Of a stretch of DNA of 64,000 nucleotides, positions 49,659-57,954 are shown piece after piece. Made by a program: the position numbers and the translations under genes. The notes under the pieces are model-generated. The model saw only the letters and a program-made list of their open reading frames with translations. It searched no databases and was not told the DNA's origin. Numbering within the stretch: position 1 is the first letter of the stretch; each line of letters starts with the position of its first letter. This DNA is from Blastococcus sp. TF02-8. GTDB taxonomy: Bacteria > Actinomycetota > Actinomycetes > Mycobacteriales > Geodermatophilaceae. The stretch covers positions 186,001 through 250,000 of the forward strand of contig NZ_QOHK01000003.1 of the NCBI RefSeq assembly GCF_003319175.1, read 5' to 3'.

Positions 49659-50699
49659 TCACCCGGCGTGCGCCTGCTCGGCCGCGTAACGCGCGTCGGC
49701 CGCGTCGATGCTCGCCCGGTCGGACAGGTCCACACCGGCGCGCGCCGCCGCGGCCTTCGTGGCCGGGCTCGTCAGGTCCGGTGCCCGGAACTCCGCGGGA
49801 CGGACCGCCCGGTCGCGGGCGGCGTGCCCACGCTGCTGCGCGGTCAGCTCGGTCGCGCTCGCCTCGGCGGTCGCCAGCACGCTCGCGGTCGCCGTCACCG
49901 TCGTCCCGGTGAGCCGGCCACCGACCAGCGGGGTGTAACCGGAGGACTGCCCCGACCGGTTGGGGTGGTAGGACTCGCTGACCGGGCTGGACAGTCCGTT
50001 GACCCATTCGACGTCGTCGCACACGGCGTGCCCGGTGAAGGCCGTCGTCGGGTTCACGAACCGGAAGCCGGCCGCCGACGCCGCGGTGGCGATGCGCGCG
50101 TTGAGCAGGTCCGCCATCGCGTTGAGCCGGGTCTCCTCGTCGGGCGAGAACCAGGTGAGGGCGTTGCAGTCCTCGCCGTTGAAGATCCGCGGATAGCCGG
50201 CGACGACGACGGTCGCCTGGGGCGCCTTGCTCCGGATGGCGGCGTACAGGGTGCTGAGCCGGCCCGGCAGCGGGCCGGTGATGATGCTCTGGGCGCCGGC
50301 GATGGCGCCGTTGCAGTCGCTGGCCCAGGCGGGCTGGGCGCAGGTGGTCATCACGTCGGCGAAGCCGGCGTCGTTCCCGCCGACGCTGATGGTGACGTAG
50401 GCGGTGCTGCTGGACAGGGCGCTCAGCTGCAGCGACGTCACGTCGGCCACCTTGGCCCCGGAGCAGGCCCGGAAGTTCAGGTCGTACCCCTTGCTGGCCG
50501 CGACCAGCGAGGGATAGGCGTACACCGACCGTTGGCACGAGGAGCCGTCGGCGAGGTAGGTGCGCGTCCCGGTGCCGGACGAGTAGGAGTCGCCGAGGGC
50601 GACGTAGCCGGGACCGGCGGCCTGGGCGGGGACGGCGGTCCCGAGCGCGCACAGGGTGACCGTGCCGAGTCCGGCAGCGAGGTGACGCCACGAGGGCAT
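49659..50699 (-). CDS. Secreted SGNH/GDSL lipase-esterase
   Basis: 346 aa from the ATG at 50699 (AGGAGAG upstream). A Sec signal peptide (residues 1-27, cut after AQA) is followed by block I GDSYSSGTG with the nucleophile Ser, block III ISVGGNDAG, and the catalytic His in SYHPN. These place it with the Streptomyces-type extracellular lipases. Cysteines in ASDC/EDC/FRAC segments would form disulfides. A disordered Ala-rich tail of about 75 residues follows the catalytic domain. Substrate unknown. Confidence 0.9.
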   Translation of the reverse strand: MPSWRHLAAGLGTVTLCALGTAVPAQAAGPGYVALGDSYSSGTGTRTYLADGSSCQRSVYAYPSLVAASKGYDLNFRACSGAKVADVTSLQLSALSSSTAYVTISVGGNDAGFADVMTTCAQPAWASDCNGAIAGAQSIITGPLPGRLSTLYAAIRSKAPQATVVVAGYPRIFNGEDCNALTWFSPDEETRLNAMADLLNARIATAASAAGFRFVNPTTAFTGHAVCDDVEWVNGLSSPVSESYHPNRSGQSSGYTPLVGGRLTGTTVTATASVLATAEASATELTAQQRGHAARDRAVRPAEFRAPDLTSPATKAAAARAGVDLSDRASIDAADARYAAEQAHAG

Positions 50700-50970
50700 G
50701 GGCTCTCCTGACTGAGAGTGTCGTAGGTGTGACTGGCGCCACATCCTGGCAGGAGATCCGGCCGAAAGATCACGATCGGGCCACGGCTCGCCGTGAGAGC
50801 CCCCACGTCGGGAAGAAGCGCCGCTCGGGTCGGCTTGGTCCTCGCGTGCGCAACATCTGGGGCCTGACGCGGCGACGGACCGTCGACCACTGCCGCGTCA
50901 CCGCGGGGCGTTGTCGGGCCTGACCGGCCTCCGACCCTCCCGCCCCCTCCCAGAAACGGACATCTCTCCC

Positions 50971-52329
50971 GTGCTCGCTCGTCTCCGCCGTGTGCCCTTC
51001 GCGGCGCAGGTGCTGCTCGCCCTCGTCGTCGGCGTCGCCCTCGGCCTCGTCGCCCGCGAGATCGGCCCCGTCGCCGACGGCTCGCCGAACTGGCTCACCA
51101 GCACCCTCCAGACCATCGGCAGCAGCTTCGTCGCGCTGCTCAAGACGCTGGTGCCGCCGCTGATCGTCACCGCCGTCATCGTCTCCATCGCCAACCTCAA
51201 GCAGGTGTCCAACGCCGCCCGGCTGGCCGGCCAGACACTGCTGTGGTTCGCCATCACCGCGCTGATCGCCGTCTCCATCGGCATCGGCCTCGGCCTGCTC
51301 ACCGAGCCCGGCCGGAACAGCTCGGTCGACGCCGCGCTGCAGGCGCCGCCGCCGGCCACCGGTGGCTGGTGGGACTTCCTCAAGGGCCTGGTGCCCGGCA
51401 ACATCCTGGGCCTGCAGGCCTCCGCGGGGCCCGACGGGTCCGTCGGCCTGTCGTTCAACGTGCTGCAGCTGATCGTTCTCTCGATCGCGATCGGCGTCGC
51501 CGTCCTCAAGGTCGGCCAGGCAGCTGAGCCGTTCCTCGGCTTCGTGCGCGCCGCTCTGGCGGTCGTGCAGAAGGTGCTCTGGTGGGTCATCCTGCTGGCC
51601 CCGCTGGGCACCGTCGGCCTGATCGGCAACGCCGTCGCCAGCTACGGCTGGGACTCCCTGGGCTCGCTCGGAGTGTTCGCCGGCGCCGTCTACGCCGGGC
51701 TCGCGCTGGTGCTGTTCGTCGTCTACCCGGTGCTGCTCAAGGCCCACGGCCTCTCGCCGCTGCGCTGGTTCGCCGGTGCCTGGCCCGCCATCCAGCTGGC
51801 CTTCGTCTCCCGCTCCTCCATCGGTACCCTGCCGGTGACCGAGCGGGTGACCGAGCAGAACCTGGGCGTCCCGCGGTCCTACGCCTCGTTCGCCGTGCCG
51901 CTGGGCGCGACGACGAAGATGGACGGTTGCGCCGCGATCTACCCGGCGCTCGCCGCGATCTTCGTGGCCCAGTTCTTCGGCGTGGACCTGTCGATCACCG
52001 ACTACCTGCTCATCGCGCTCGTGTCGGTCATCGGCTCGGCGGCCACGGCCGGGGTCACCGGTGCTGTCGTCATGCTGACCCTGACGCTCTCCACGCTGGG
52101 CCTGCCGCTGGCCGGCGTCGGCCTGCTGCTGGCCATCGACCCGATCCTCGACATGGGCCGCACCGCGGTGAACGTCGCCGGCCAGGCGCTGGTGCCGACC
52201 ATCGTGGCCAAGCGGGAGGGCATCCTCGACCTCGAGCGGTTCCGGACCGGTCGTCCGGCCGAGCCGCTGGCGACGGCCGGGGAGACCGACGGCGTGGACG
52301 CCGACCTGCGGCAGCCCGTCACCGCCTGA
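50971..52329 (+). CDS. Dicarboxylate/amino acid:cation symporter (DAACS family)
   Basis: 452 aa from the GTG at 50971; a TTG at 50911 in the same frame would add 20 residues with little character. Eight membrane helices plus two re-entrant loops are expected. The serine-rich loop RSSIGTLPVT, the substrate motif GATTKMDGCA and GMGRTAVN-like DMGRTAVNVAG agree with GltP/DctA relatives. Usual substrates are glutamate, aspartate, or C4-dicarboxylates with H+ or Na+. A bidirectional terminator follows. The 271 bases before it contain no other gene. Confidence 0.9.
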   Translation: MLARLRRVPFAAQVLLALVVGVALGLVAREIGPVADGSPNWLTSTLQTIGSSFVALLKTLVPPLIVTAVIVSIANLKQVSNAARLAGQTLLWFAITALIAVSIGIGLGLLTEPGRNSSVDAALQAPPPATGGWWDFLKGLVPGNILGLQASAGPDGSVGLSFNVLQLIVLSIAIGVAVLKVGQAAEPFLGFVRAALAVVQKVLWWVILLAPLGTVGLIGNAVASYGWDSLGSLGVFAGAVYAGLALVLFVVYPVLLKAHGLSPLRWFAGAWPAIQLAFVSRSSIGTLPVTERVTEQNLGVPRSYASFAVPLGATTKMDGCAAIYPALAAIFVAQFFGVDLSITDYLLIALVSVIGSAATAGVTGAVVMLTLTLSTLGLPLAGVGLLLAIDPILDMGRTAVNVAGQALVPTIVAKREGILDLERFRTGRPAEPLATAGETDGVDADLRQPVTA

Positions 52330-52342
52330 TCGACCAGGCCGT

Positions 52343-52374
52343 CGGCCCGGTGCCCCTCTCGGGGTGCCGGGCCG
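52343..52374. terminator. Bidirectional terminator between convergent genes
   Basis: A 14-bp stem with two G-U pairs (CGGCCCGGTGCCCC / GGGGTGCCGGGCCG, loop TCTC) lies between the symporter stop and the stop of the convergent lipoprotein gene. Confidence 0.75.
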
Positions 52375-52382
52375 TCGGCGTC

Positions 52383-53252
52383 TCAGCGGGTGGGCAGGTC
52401 CTCGCAGCCGTTCTCGTGGGGAAGCAGCACGCGCAGCACGACGGTCCAGCGCTGGCCGTCGGACGTCGTCCACGGGGTGCGGTCGGTGGCGTCGGCGGCC
52501 GCGTCGAGGACCGGGCCGAGGGCGTCGCCGGTGACCAGCACGCAGTCGAGCCCGGGCCCGTCGAGCGCCCCGGGGAGTGGCGGCCCGGGCCAGGGCCGAG
52601 CGGGCGGGACCGGATCCCAGGAGGGCTGGACGAAGGGCGTGAAGACGGCGGCGACGGCCTCCGGCTCGTACGGCTCGGGCCCGCGGACCCGGTCCGGTCC
52701 GAGAGCCGACGCGGGGTCCTCCAGCTGCGCCAGCAGCCCGGACAGCCGGTCGCGTCCGGCGAGCTGGTCCGGGGTCAGCCCGGAGGCCCCCGGGGCGGGG
52801 AGCACCGACCCGTAGCCGAGCCCGTACACGTCGCGCGTGGCGGAGACCGTGTCGGTGCGCAGCTCGAAGCGGGTGGTCGACAGGTCGGTGATCGACGGGT
52901 CGCCCAGGTCATCGGTGGCCGTCACCCCGGCGTCGACGGCGAGGTCGACGAGCCGCCGCCCCCCCGACTCGTCGACCTGGTGCACCTGCAGGGGGTGCAG
53001 GGCCGGGACCGGAGGGCTCGCCGGGAGCGGCTCGGGGGTGAGCACGCGGCCGTCGGAGTACACGGTGACCGACGGCAGACGCGTGGCGGTGTACACCGCC
53101 GGGACGAAACCGCCGACATCGGCGATCTGCAGGACGACGGTGGCCGGCGCAGGGCCGTCCGTCGTGCTGGGTGCGGGGCTCCCATCGGCCTGGGTGCAGC
53201 CGCTGAGCGCGACCACGAGGGCGAGGGGCCACGCCCGCACGCCGCCTCTCAC
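52383..53252 (-). CDS. Lipoprotein of unknown function
   Basis: 289 aa from a GTG that overlaps the stop of the GAF-EAL gene by 4 bases (GTGTGA context). The signal sequence ends in the lipobox LSGC (Cys at about residue 19), so the protein is anchored in the membrane outer face. The mature part has beta-type sequence (VTVYSDGRVLTPEPL) and a Pro-rich middle; I do not recognise the domain. Translational coupling to a c-di-GMP phosphodiesterase-like protein suggests a shared signalling role, but this is inference. Confidence 0.7.
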   Translation of the reverse strand: MRGGVRAWPLALVVALSGCTQADGSPAPSTTDGPAPATVVLQIADVGGFVPAVYTATRLPSVTVYSDGRVLTPEPLPASPPVPALHPLQVHQVDESGGRRLVDLAVDAGVTATDDLGDPSITDLSTTRFELRTDTVSATRDVYGLGYGSVLPAPGASGLTPDQLAGRDRLSGLLAQLEDPASALGPDRVRGPEPYEPEAVAAVFTPFVQPSWDPVPPARPWPGPPLPGALDGPGLDCVLVTGDALGPVLDAAADATDRTPWTTSDGQRWTVVLRVLLPHENGCEDLPTR

Positions 53253-54439
53253 ACCAGCACCTCCTCCGCGGGGCGGGGCCGGCCGAACAGGTAGCCCTGA
53301 CCGAAGCGGACCCCGCGGCCGAGCAGCGCGTCCCGCTCCGCCTCGTCCTCGACGCCCTCGGCGACCAGCCGGGCGCCGGTCTCCCCGGCGAAGGCCACCA
53401 TGGCCGAGGTCATCGCCTGCCGGGCCAGGTCGGTGTGGACACCCATGACCAGGCCGATGTCGAGCTTGATGACGTCGGGGCGCAGCCGGAGGATGTGCCG
53501 CAGGCTCGCGTAGCCGGCCCCGGCGTCGTCCACGCTGACCCCGATGCCGCGCTCGCGCAGCCGGGTCGTCGCCACCAGCACGGCGTCGTAGTCGTCGATC
53601 CGGCTGTGCTCGGTGATCTCGACCGCCAGCGGGTGGTCCCGGGGCTCCAGCAGCAGGTGGAGGACCGGGTCGGCGAGCAGTGCCTCGGGGGAGAGGTTGA
53701 CGGCCACGGGCAGCGGGGCGGAGAGCCCGTCGGCGACGTCCAGTGCGGCCCGCAGGGCGAGCAGCTCCAGCTCGACGCCGAGCCCCACCGCGGCGGCCTC
53801 GCTGAACAGGCCGGCCACCCCGGGGCCGGTCCACCCGGGGAAGCGGCTCAGCGCCTCGTGCCCGACGACGACGCCGCTGGTCATGTCCACCACGGGCTGG
53901 AGATGGGTCACGACCGCGCCGGAGGCGAGGAACTCGCGGACCCGCGCTCGTCGGGCGGCGAGGTCCCGTGCTGCGCCGGGGGGACCGTTGCGCAGGTGGT
54001 CGCTGATCAGGTCGGCGAGCAGCTCGACGGTGCGCGCCGAGTCCCCGTCGAGGTGGCTGCCGGCCTCCCGGCTGAGGCAGCAGAGCATGCCCACCGGGCG
54101 GTGGTCGGCGTCGCGGACGGGGGCGCCGACGTAGGAGCCGATCCCCAGCTCGGCGGTGATCCCGAGGTCGCGGGTGCGCGGGTCGCGCGCGGCTCCGGTG
54201 ACGACCGGTGGGAGCTGCCCGCTCAGGACCCGGACGCAGTAGGAGCCCTCCAGCGGAGCGCTCATGCCCTCGCGCACGTTCATCCCGGCGAGGTCGCCGA
54301 CCGCGGAGGTGATGAGCTGGCGCCCCTCGGTGAACACCGAGACCCAGGCGATGTCCATGCCGAGGCGCGCCCGTGCGGCGTCGAGGAGCCAGTGGACCCA
54401 CTCCCCGTCCAACCCGTCCTCGTCTTCCACGCATGTCAT
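53249..54439 (-). CDS. GAF-EAL protein, probable c-di-GMP phosphodiesterase
   Basis: 396 aa. A GAF-type sensory domain covers about residues 10-150 ([25 protein letters not shown]). An EAL domain follows from about 165 to the end. Catalytic positions are kept: HEALSRF (EAL at 195-197), [27 protein letters not shown] and QGYLFGRP. It is therefore likely an active phosphodiesterase that degrades c-di-GMP to pGpG. No GGDEF domain and no membrane helix. Divergent to nucS, 100 bases apart. Confidence 0.93.
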   Translation of the reverse strand: MTCVEDEDGLDGEWVHWLLDAARARLGMDIAWVSVFTEGRQLITSAVGDLAGMNVREGMSAPLEGSYCVRVLSGQLPPVVTGAARDPRTRDLGITAELGIGSYVGAPVRDADHRPVGMLCCLSREAGSHLDGDSARTVELLADLISDHLRNGPPGAARDLAARRARVREFLASGAVVTHLQPVVDMTSGVVVGHEALSRFPGWTGPGVAGLFSEAAAVGLGVELELLALRAALDVADGLSAPLPVAVNLSPEALLADPVLHLLLEPRDHPLAVEITEHSRIDDYDAVLVATTRLRERGIGVSVDDAGAGYASLRHILRLRPDVIKLDIGLVMGVHTDLARQAMTSAMVAFAGETGARLVAEGVEDEAERDALLGRGVRFGQGYLFGRPRPAEEVLV

Positions 54440-54539
54440 TGTCGGCCGCTGTGGCGCCGGTCACCACGATTCGGTCCCGCGAGTTTCCGCAGAGCACGGG
54501 TCGGCGTGGCGATGCCGGGGACCGGTACCGTCGGCGCCC

Positions 54540-55211
54540 GTGCGCCTGGTCATCGCCCGCTGCTCCGTCGACTACATCGGTCGGCTCACCGCCCATCTGC
54601 CGATGGCACCCCGTCTGCTGCTGGTCAAGGCCGACGGCTCGGTGTCCGTGCACGCCGACGACCGCGCCTACAAGCCGCTGAACTGGATGAGCCCCCCGTG
54701 CTCCCTCAAGGAGGAGCTGGCCGACGGGTCGGGCACCTGGACGGTGACCAACAAGGCCGGGGAGCAGCTGATCATCACGATCGACGAGGTGCTGCACGAC
54801 CACGCGCACGAGCTCGGCGTCGACCCGGGGCTGCAGAAGGACGGCGTGGAGGCCGAGCTCCAGCGGCTGCTCGCCCTGCACGTGGAGACCTTCGGGCAGG
54901 GCTGGACGCTGGTGCGGCGCGAGTACCCCACGGCGATCGGCCCGGTGGACCTCCTGTGCCGGGACGCCGACGGGAAGGTCGTCGCCGTGGAGATCAAGCG
55001 GCGCGGTGAGATCGACGGAGTAGAGCAGCTGTCGAGATATCTGGAGCTGCTCAACCGCGATCCGCTCCTTGCCCCGGTCAAGGGTGTGTTCGCCGCGCAG
55101 GAGATCAAGCCGCAGGCGCGGGTGCTGGCCACCGACCGCGGCATCGACTGCGTGACCGTCGACTACGCCGTCCTCAAGGGCACCGACGACCCCACCGCGC
55201 GCCTGTTCTGA
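54540..55211 (+). CDS. nucS: Endonuclease NucS, mismatch-specific
   Basis: 223 aa, the same length as mycobacterial NucS. It cleaves both strands at mismatches and carries the non-canonical mismatch repair of actinobacteria, which lack MutS/MutL. N-terminal DNA-binding domain; C-terminal RecB-like nuclease with GPVDLLCRD (Asp near 137) and [12 protein letters not shown] (Glu 151, Lys 153). The GTG start has no ribosome site. TACCGT (54526-54531) ends 8 bases before it, so a leaderless message is likely. Confidence 0.96.
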   Translation: MRLVIARCSVDYIGRLTAHLPMAPRLLLVKADGSVSVHADDRAYKPLNWMSPPCSLKEELADGSGTWTVTNKAGEQLIITIDEVLHDHAHELGVDPGLQKDGVEAELQRLLALHVETFGQGWTLVRREYPTAIGPVDLLCRDADGKVVAVEIKRRGEIDGVEQLSRYLELLNRDPLLAPVKGVFAAQEIKPQARVLATDRGIDCVTVDYAVLKGTDDPTARLF

Positions 55212-55218
55212 CCGGCGC

Positions 55219-55659
55219 TCAGTCGCCGGAGGAGCCCCAGAAGGCGATGTGGGTGGGCCGTCCGCCGTCGTAGATCACCTGGTAGCGGCCGCTCCACCGC
55301 TCGCCCCACGGGAGCACGTCCAGCTCGGCGAGCTCGAACGTCTCCCGGGTCGGCGTCGTCGTGCCGAAGGCCAGCTCGGCGTCCTCCGGGTCCAGTTGCT
55401 GCACGGCCGCCTCCTGGTCCGGGCCCATCGGGACCACCCGGTCGACGTCGAGGACCGAGTGCGTGCCCACCTCCCAGAAGTCGTCGTCCCGCCGGATCTC
55501 GTCCAGCTCGGCCAGCGAGGCCGGACGTGGCGCCGGGTAGTCGTTCTCGTCGTCCCAGAGGTAGTCCCCGGAGGCCAGGACCTGTCGGCGCAGCGCCTGG
55601 AGCGACGACTCGGGGTCACCCAGGTACTCGGTGACGTGGTTCCACCCGGATGCGCCCAC
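55219..55659 (-). CDS. Hypothetical protein convergent to nucS
   Basis: 146 aa from a GTG with GGAGGAGG 5 bases upstream. It is acidic, with no membrane helix or cysteines. The N-terminus has helical NHVTEYLGDPESSLQALRRQ, then alternating Asp/Glu-rich parts ending in a beta-like YQVIYDGGRPTHIAFWG. No named family recognised. Similar small proteins of unknown function occur in actinobacteria. Confidence 0.75.
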   Translation of the reverse strand: MGASGWNHVTEYLGDPESSLQALRRQVLASGDYLWDDENDYPAPRPASLAELDEIRRDDDFWEVGTHSVLDVDRVVPMGPDQEAAVQQLDPEDAELAFGTTTPTRETFELAELDVLPWGERWSGRYQVIYDGGRPTHIAFWGSSGD

Positions 55660-55760
55660 CGCGACCTCCTCCGCACGGCACCCCGGCGGCGCCTGCCGGG
55701 GCAGCCTGGCACGGCGGGCGGACGCGGGGGAGGGGGAGGGCGCGCGTCCGCCCGAACGGG

Positions 55761-55776
55761 GTTACCCGCGGGTAGC
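55761..55776. promoter_or_regulatory. Operator-like palindrome before the dehydrogenase gene
   Basis: GTTACC-CGCG-GGTAGC (11 of 12 arm bases symmetrical) lies 66 bases before the start codon, upstream of a possible GAGACT -10 box (55804-55809). Same motif as before ecm and ccr. Confidence 0.6.
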
Positions 55777-55841
55777 CCCCGCGCGGGCGGAAACCCCGGG
55801 TGAGAGACTGCCCGCGATCACCGGTGGATGGGAGTGAGCTC

Positions 55842-57623
55842 GTGGCCAGGGAACTGAACGAGGTCGGCGTCGTGGGGCTGGGCACCATGGGTGCCGGCAT
55901 CGCGGAGGTGCTCGCGCGGGCGGGGGTCTCCGTCACCGCCGTCGAGATCACCGAGGACGCGCTGGCGCGTGGCCGCGGCCACGTGGAGCAGTCCACCGAC
56001 CGGGCGGTCGCCCGCGGCAAGCTCGACGCCGCAGAGCGCGACGCGATCTTCGAGCGGATCCGCTTCAGCTCCTCGCTGGAGGACCTGGCGAACGCCGAGC
56101 TGGTCATCGAGGCCGTGCCCGAGCGCATGGAGCTCAAGGCCGAGGTCTTCGCCAAGCTCGACAAGATCTGCCCGCCGGACACGATCCTGGCGACCAACAC
56201 CTCGAGCCTCTCGGTGACCGAGCTCTCCGTCGTCACCGGCCGGCCGAGCAAGGTCATCGGGATGCACTTCTTCAACCCGGCGCCGGTCATGAAGCTGGTC
56301 GAGGTCGTGCAGACCGTCGTCACCGAGCCCTCGGTCGTCGAGGACGTCGAGGCGCTGGCCGAGCGGCTGGGCAAGGTCGACGTGACCATCGGCGACCGCG
56401 CCGGCTTCATCGCCAACGCGCTGCTGTTCGGCTACCTCAACCACGCGGTCTCCATGTTCGAGAACCGCTACGCCTCGCGCGAGGACATCGACGCCGCCAT
56501 GCGGCTGGGCTGCGGCCTCCCGATGGGCCCGCTCGCGCTGATGGACCTCATCGGCATCGACACCGCCTACGAGATCCTCGACACGATGTACAAGCAGTCG
56601 CGCAACCGGCTGCACGCCCCGAGCCCGATCATCAAGCAGATGATGACCGCGGGCCTGCTCGGCCGTAAGTCCGGCCGTGGCTTCTACACCTACGCCGAGG
56701 CCGGCTCCGCCGAGGTCGTCGACGACGCGCAGACCCCCACCCCGGGCGGCGCCGCCGAGGGCGCCCGCCCGGTGCAGACCGTGGGCGTCGTCGGCTCGGG
56801 AACGATGGCGACCGGCATCATCGAGGTCGTCGCCAAGGGCGGGTACGACGTCGTCTTCGTCGCCCGGGCGGCCGAGAAGGTCGAGGCCGTGCACAAGGCG
56901 CTGGCCAAGTCGCTGGAGAAGCAGGTGCAGCGCGGCCGGCTCGAGGAGTCCGCCCGCGACGAGATCCTGGGCCGGGTCACCGGCACCACCTCGCTGGACG
57001 ACCTGGCCGACCGCGACCTGGTCATCGAGGCCGTCGTCGAGTCGCTGCCGGTCAAGGAGGCGCTGTTCGCCAACCTCGGCGAGATCGCCAAGCCCGGCGC
57101 GGTGCTGGCCACCACCACCTCGAGCCTCCCGGTCATCGAGTGCGCCAAGGCCAGCGGCCGCCCGGCCGACGTCGTCGGGATGCACTTCTTCAACCCGGCG
57201 CAGGTCATGAAGCTGGTCGAGGTCGTCTCCACGATCTCCACCGCGCCCGACGTGGCCGCCACGATCCACGCGGTCTCGGCGAAGCTGAAGAAGCACGCGG
57301 TGTCCTGCACCGACCGAGCCGGCTTCATCGTCAACGCGCTGCTCTTCCCGTACCTGAACGACGCGGTGAAGATGCTCGAGGCGCACTACGCGACCGCCGA
57401 CGACATCGACGCCGCCATGAAGGTCGGCTGTGGTTACCCGATGGGCCCGTTCGAGCTGCTCGACGTCGTGGGCCTCGACGTGTCGCTCGCCATCGAGCGG
57501 GAGCTCTACACCGAGTTCCGCGAGCCGGGCTTCGCGCCGGCCCCGCTGCTCGAGCACCTGGTCACCGCCGGCTACCTCGGCCGCAAGACCGGCCGCGGGT
57601 TCCGGGACTACGCCAGCCGCTGA
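55842..57623 (+). CDS. Tandem-fused 3-hydroxyacyl-CoA (3-hydroxybutyryl-CoA) dehydrogenase
   Basis: 593 aa made of two complete 3HCDH units. Unit 1 (residues 1-290): Rossmann motif GVVGLGTMGAGIAE near 10, HFFNPAPVMKLVEV, and GLLGRKSGRGFYTY. Unit 2 (about 310-593): GVVGSGTMATGIIE, HFFNPAQVMKLVEV, and GYLGRKTGRGFRDY. Both keep the catalytic His and Asn regions. It oxidises or reduces (S)-3-hydroxyacyl-CoA with NAD(P)H; with the neighbouring thiolase and Ccr it could feed crotonyl-CoA formation. GTG start with GGAGTG before it. A single 285-residue unit is the usual size. Confidence 0.93.
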   Translation: MARELNEVGVVGLGTMGAGIAEVLARAGVSVTAVEITEDALARGRGHVEQSTDRAVARGKLDAAERDAIFERIRFSSSLEDLANAELVIEAVPERMELKAEVFAKLDKICPPDTILATNTSSLSVTELSVVTGRPSKVIGMHFFNPAPVMKLVEVVQTVVTEPSVVEDVEALAERLGKVDVTIGDRAGFIANALLFGYLNHAVSMFENRYASREDIDAAMRLGCGLPMGPLALMDLIGIDTAYEILDTMYKQSRNRLHAPSPIIKQMMTAGLLGRKSGRGFYTYAEAGSAEVVDDAQTPTPGGAAEGARPVQTVGVVGSGTMATGIIEVVAKGGYDVVFVARAAEKVEAVHKALAKSLEKQVQRGRLEESARDEILGRVTGTTSLDDLADRDLVIEAVVESLPVKEALFANLGEIAKPGAVLATTTSSLPVIECAKASGRPADVVGMHFFNPAQVMKLVEVVSTISTAPDVAATIHAVSAKLKKHAVSCTDRAGFIVNALLFPYLNDAVKMLEAHYATADDIDAAMKVGCGYPMGPFELLDVVGLDVSLAIERELYTEFREPGFAPAPLLEHLVTAGYLGRKTGRGFRDYASR

Positions 57624-57628
57624 CGGGG

Positions 57629-57946
57629 GTGCCCCGTCGCCGTCCCCGTCCGGGGGCAGGGCCCGGCTCACGACCAGGCGGTCGTGAGCCGGGCCGTCGC
57701 GTCGAGACGGTCGAGGAGGCCACCGACGGCGACTGGGTCGTGCGGGCCCTCACCGGCTCGGCCAGTGGCAAGACCTACCGCTGCCCGGGCTGCGACCAGG
57801 AGATCCGCCCGGGGACGCCGCACGTGGTCACCTGGCCGGCCTACGCCCGGGACTCCGACCTGGACCCCTGGGACGTCGACTCGGCGGCGGACTGGCGACG
57901 CCACTGGCACGCCACCTGCTGGCGGGCGCGCGACCGTCGCCGCTGA
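57629..57946 (+). CDS. Small protein with CxxC and HxxxC zinc-finger-like pattern
   Basis: Up to 105 aa. The conserved core reads GDWVVRALTG, YRCPGCDQEIRPGTPHVV and WRRHWHATCWRARDRR, an HNH-like zinc-knuckle layout seen in small actinobacterial proteins of unknown role. The start is uncertain. GTG 57629 keeps the whole core but runs through a perfect 16-bp hairpin, while GTG 57740 would drop GDWV. It follows the dehydrogenase gene by 5 bases. Confidence 0.65.
   Translation: MPRRRPRPGAGPGSRPGGREPGRRVETVEEATDGDWVVRALTGSASGKTYRCPGCDQEIRPGTPHVVTWPAYARDSDLDPWDVDSAADWRRHWHATCWRARDRRR
57660..57695. terminator. Perfect 16-bp hairpin after the dehydrogenase gene
   Basis: GGCCCGGCTCACGACC pairs fully with GGTCGTGAGCCGGGCC around AGGC. 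It is the strongest hairpin in the window by pairing and likely ends the dehydrogenase transcript, although it falls inside the longest version of the small zinc-knuckle frame. Confidence 0.75.
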
Positions 57947-57954
57947 CCGACCGC

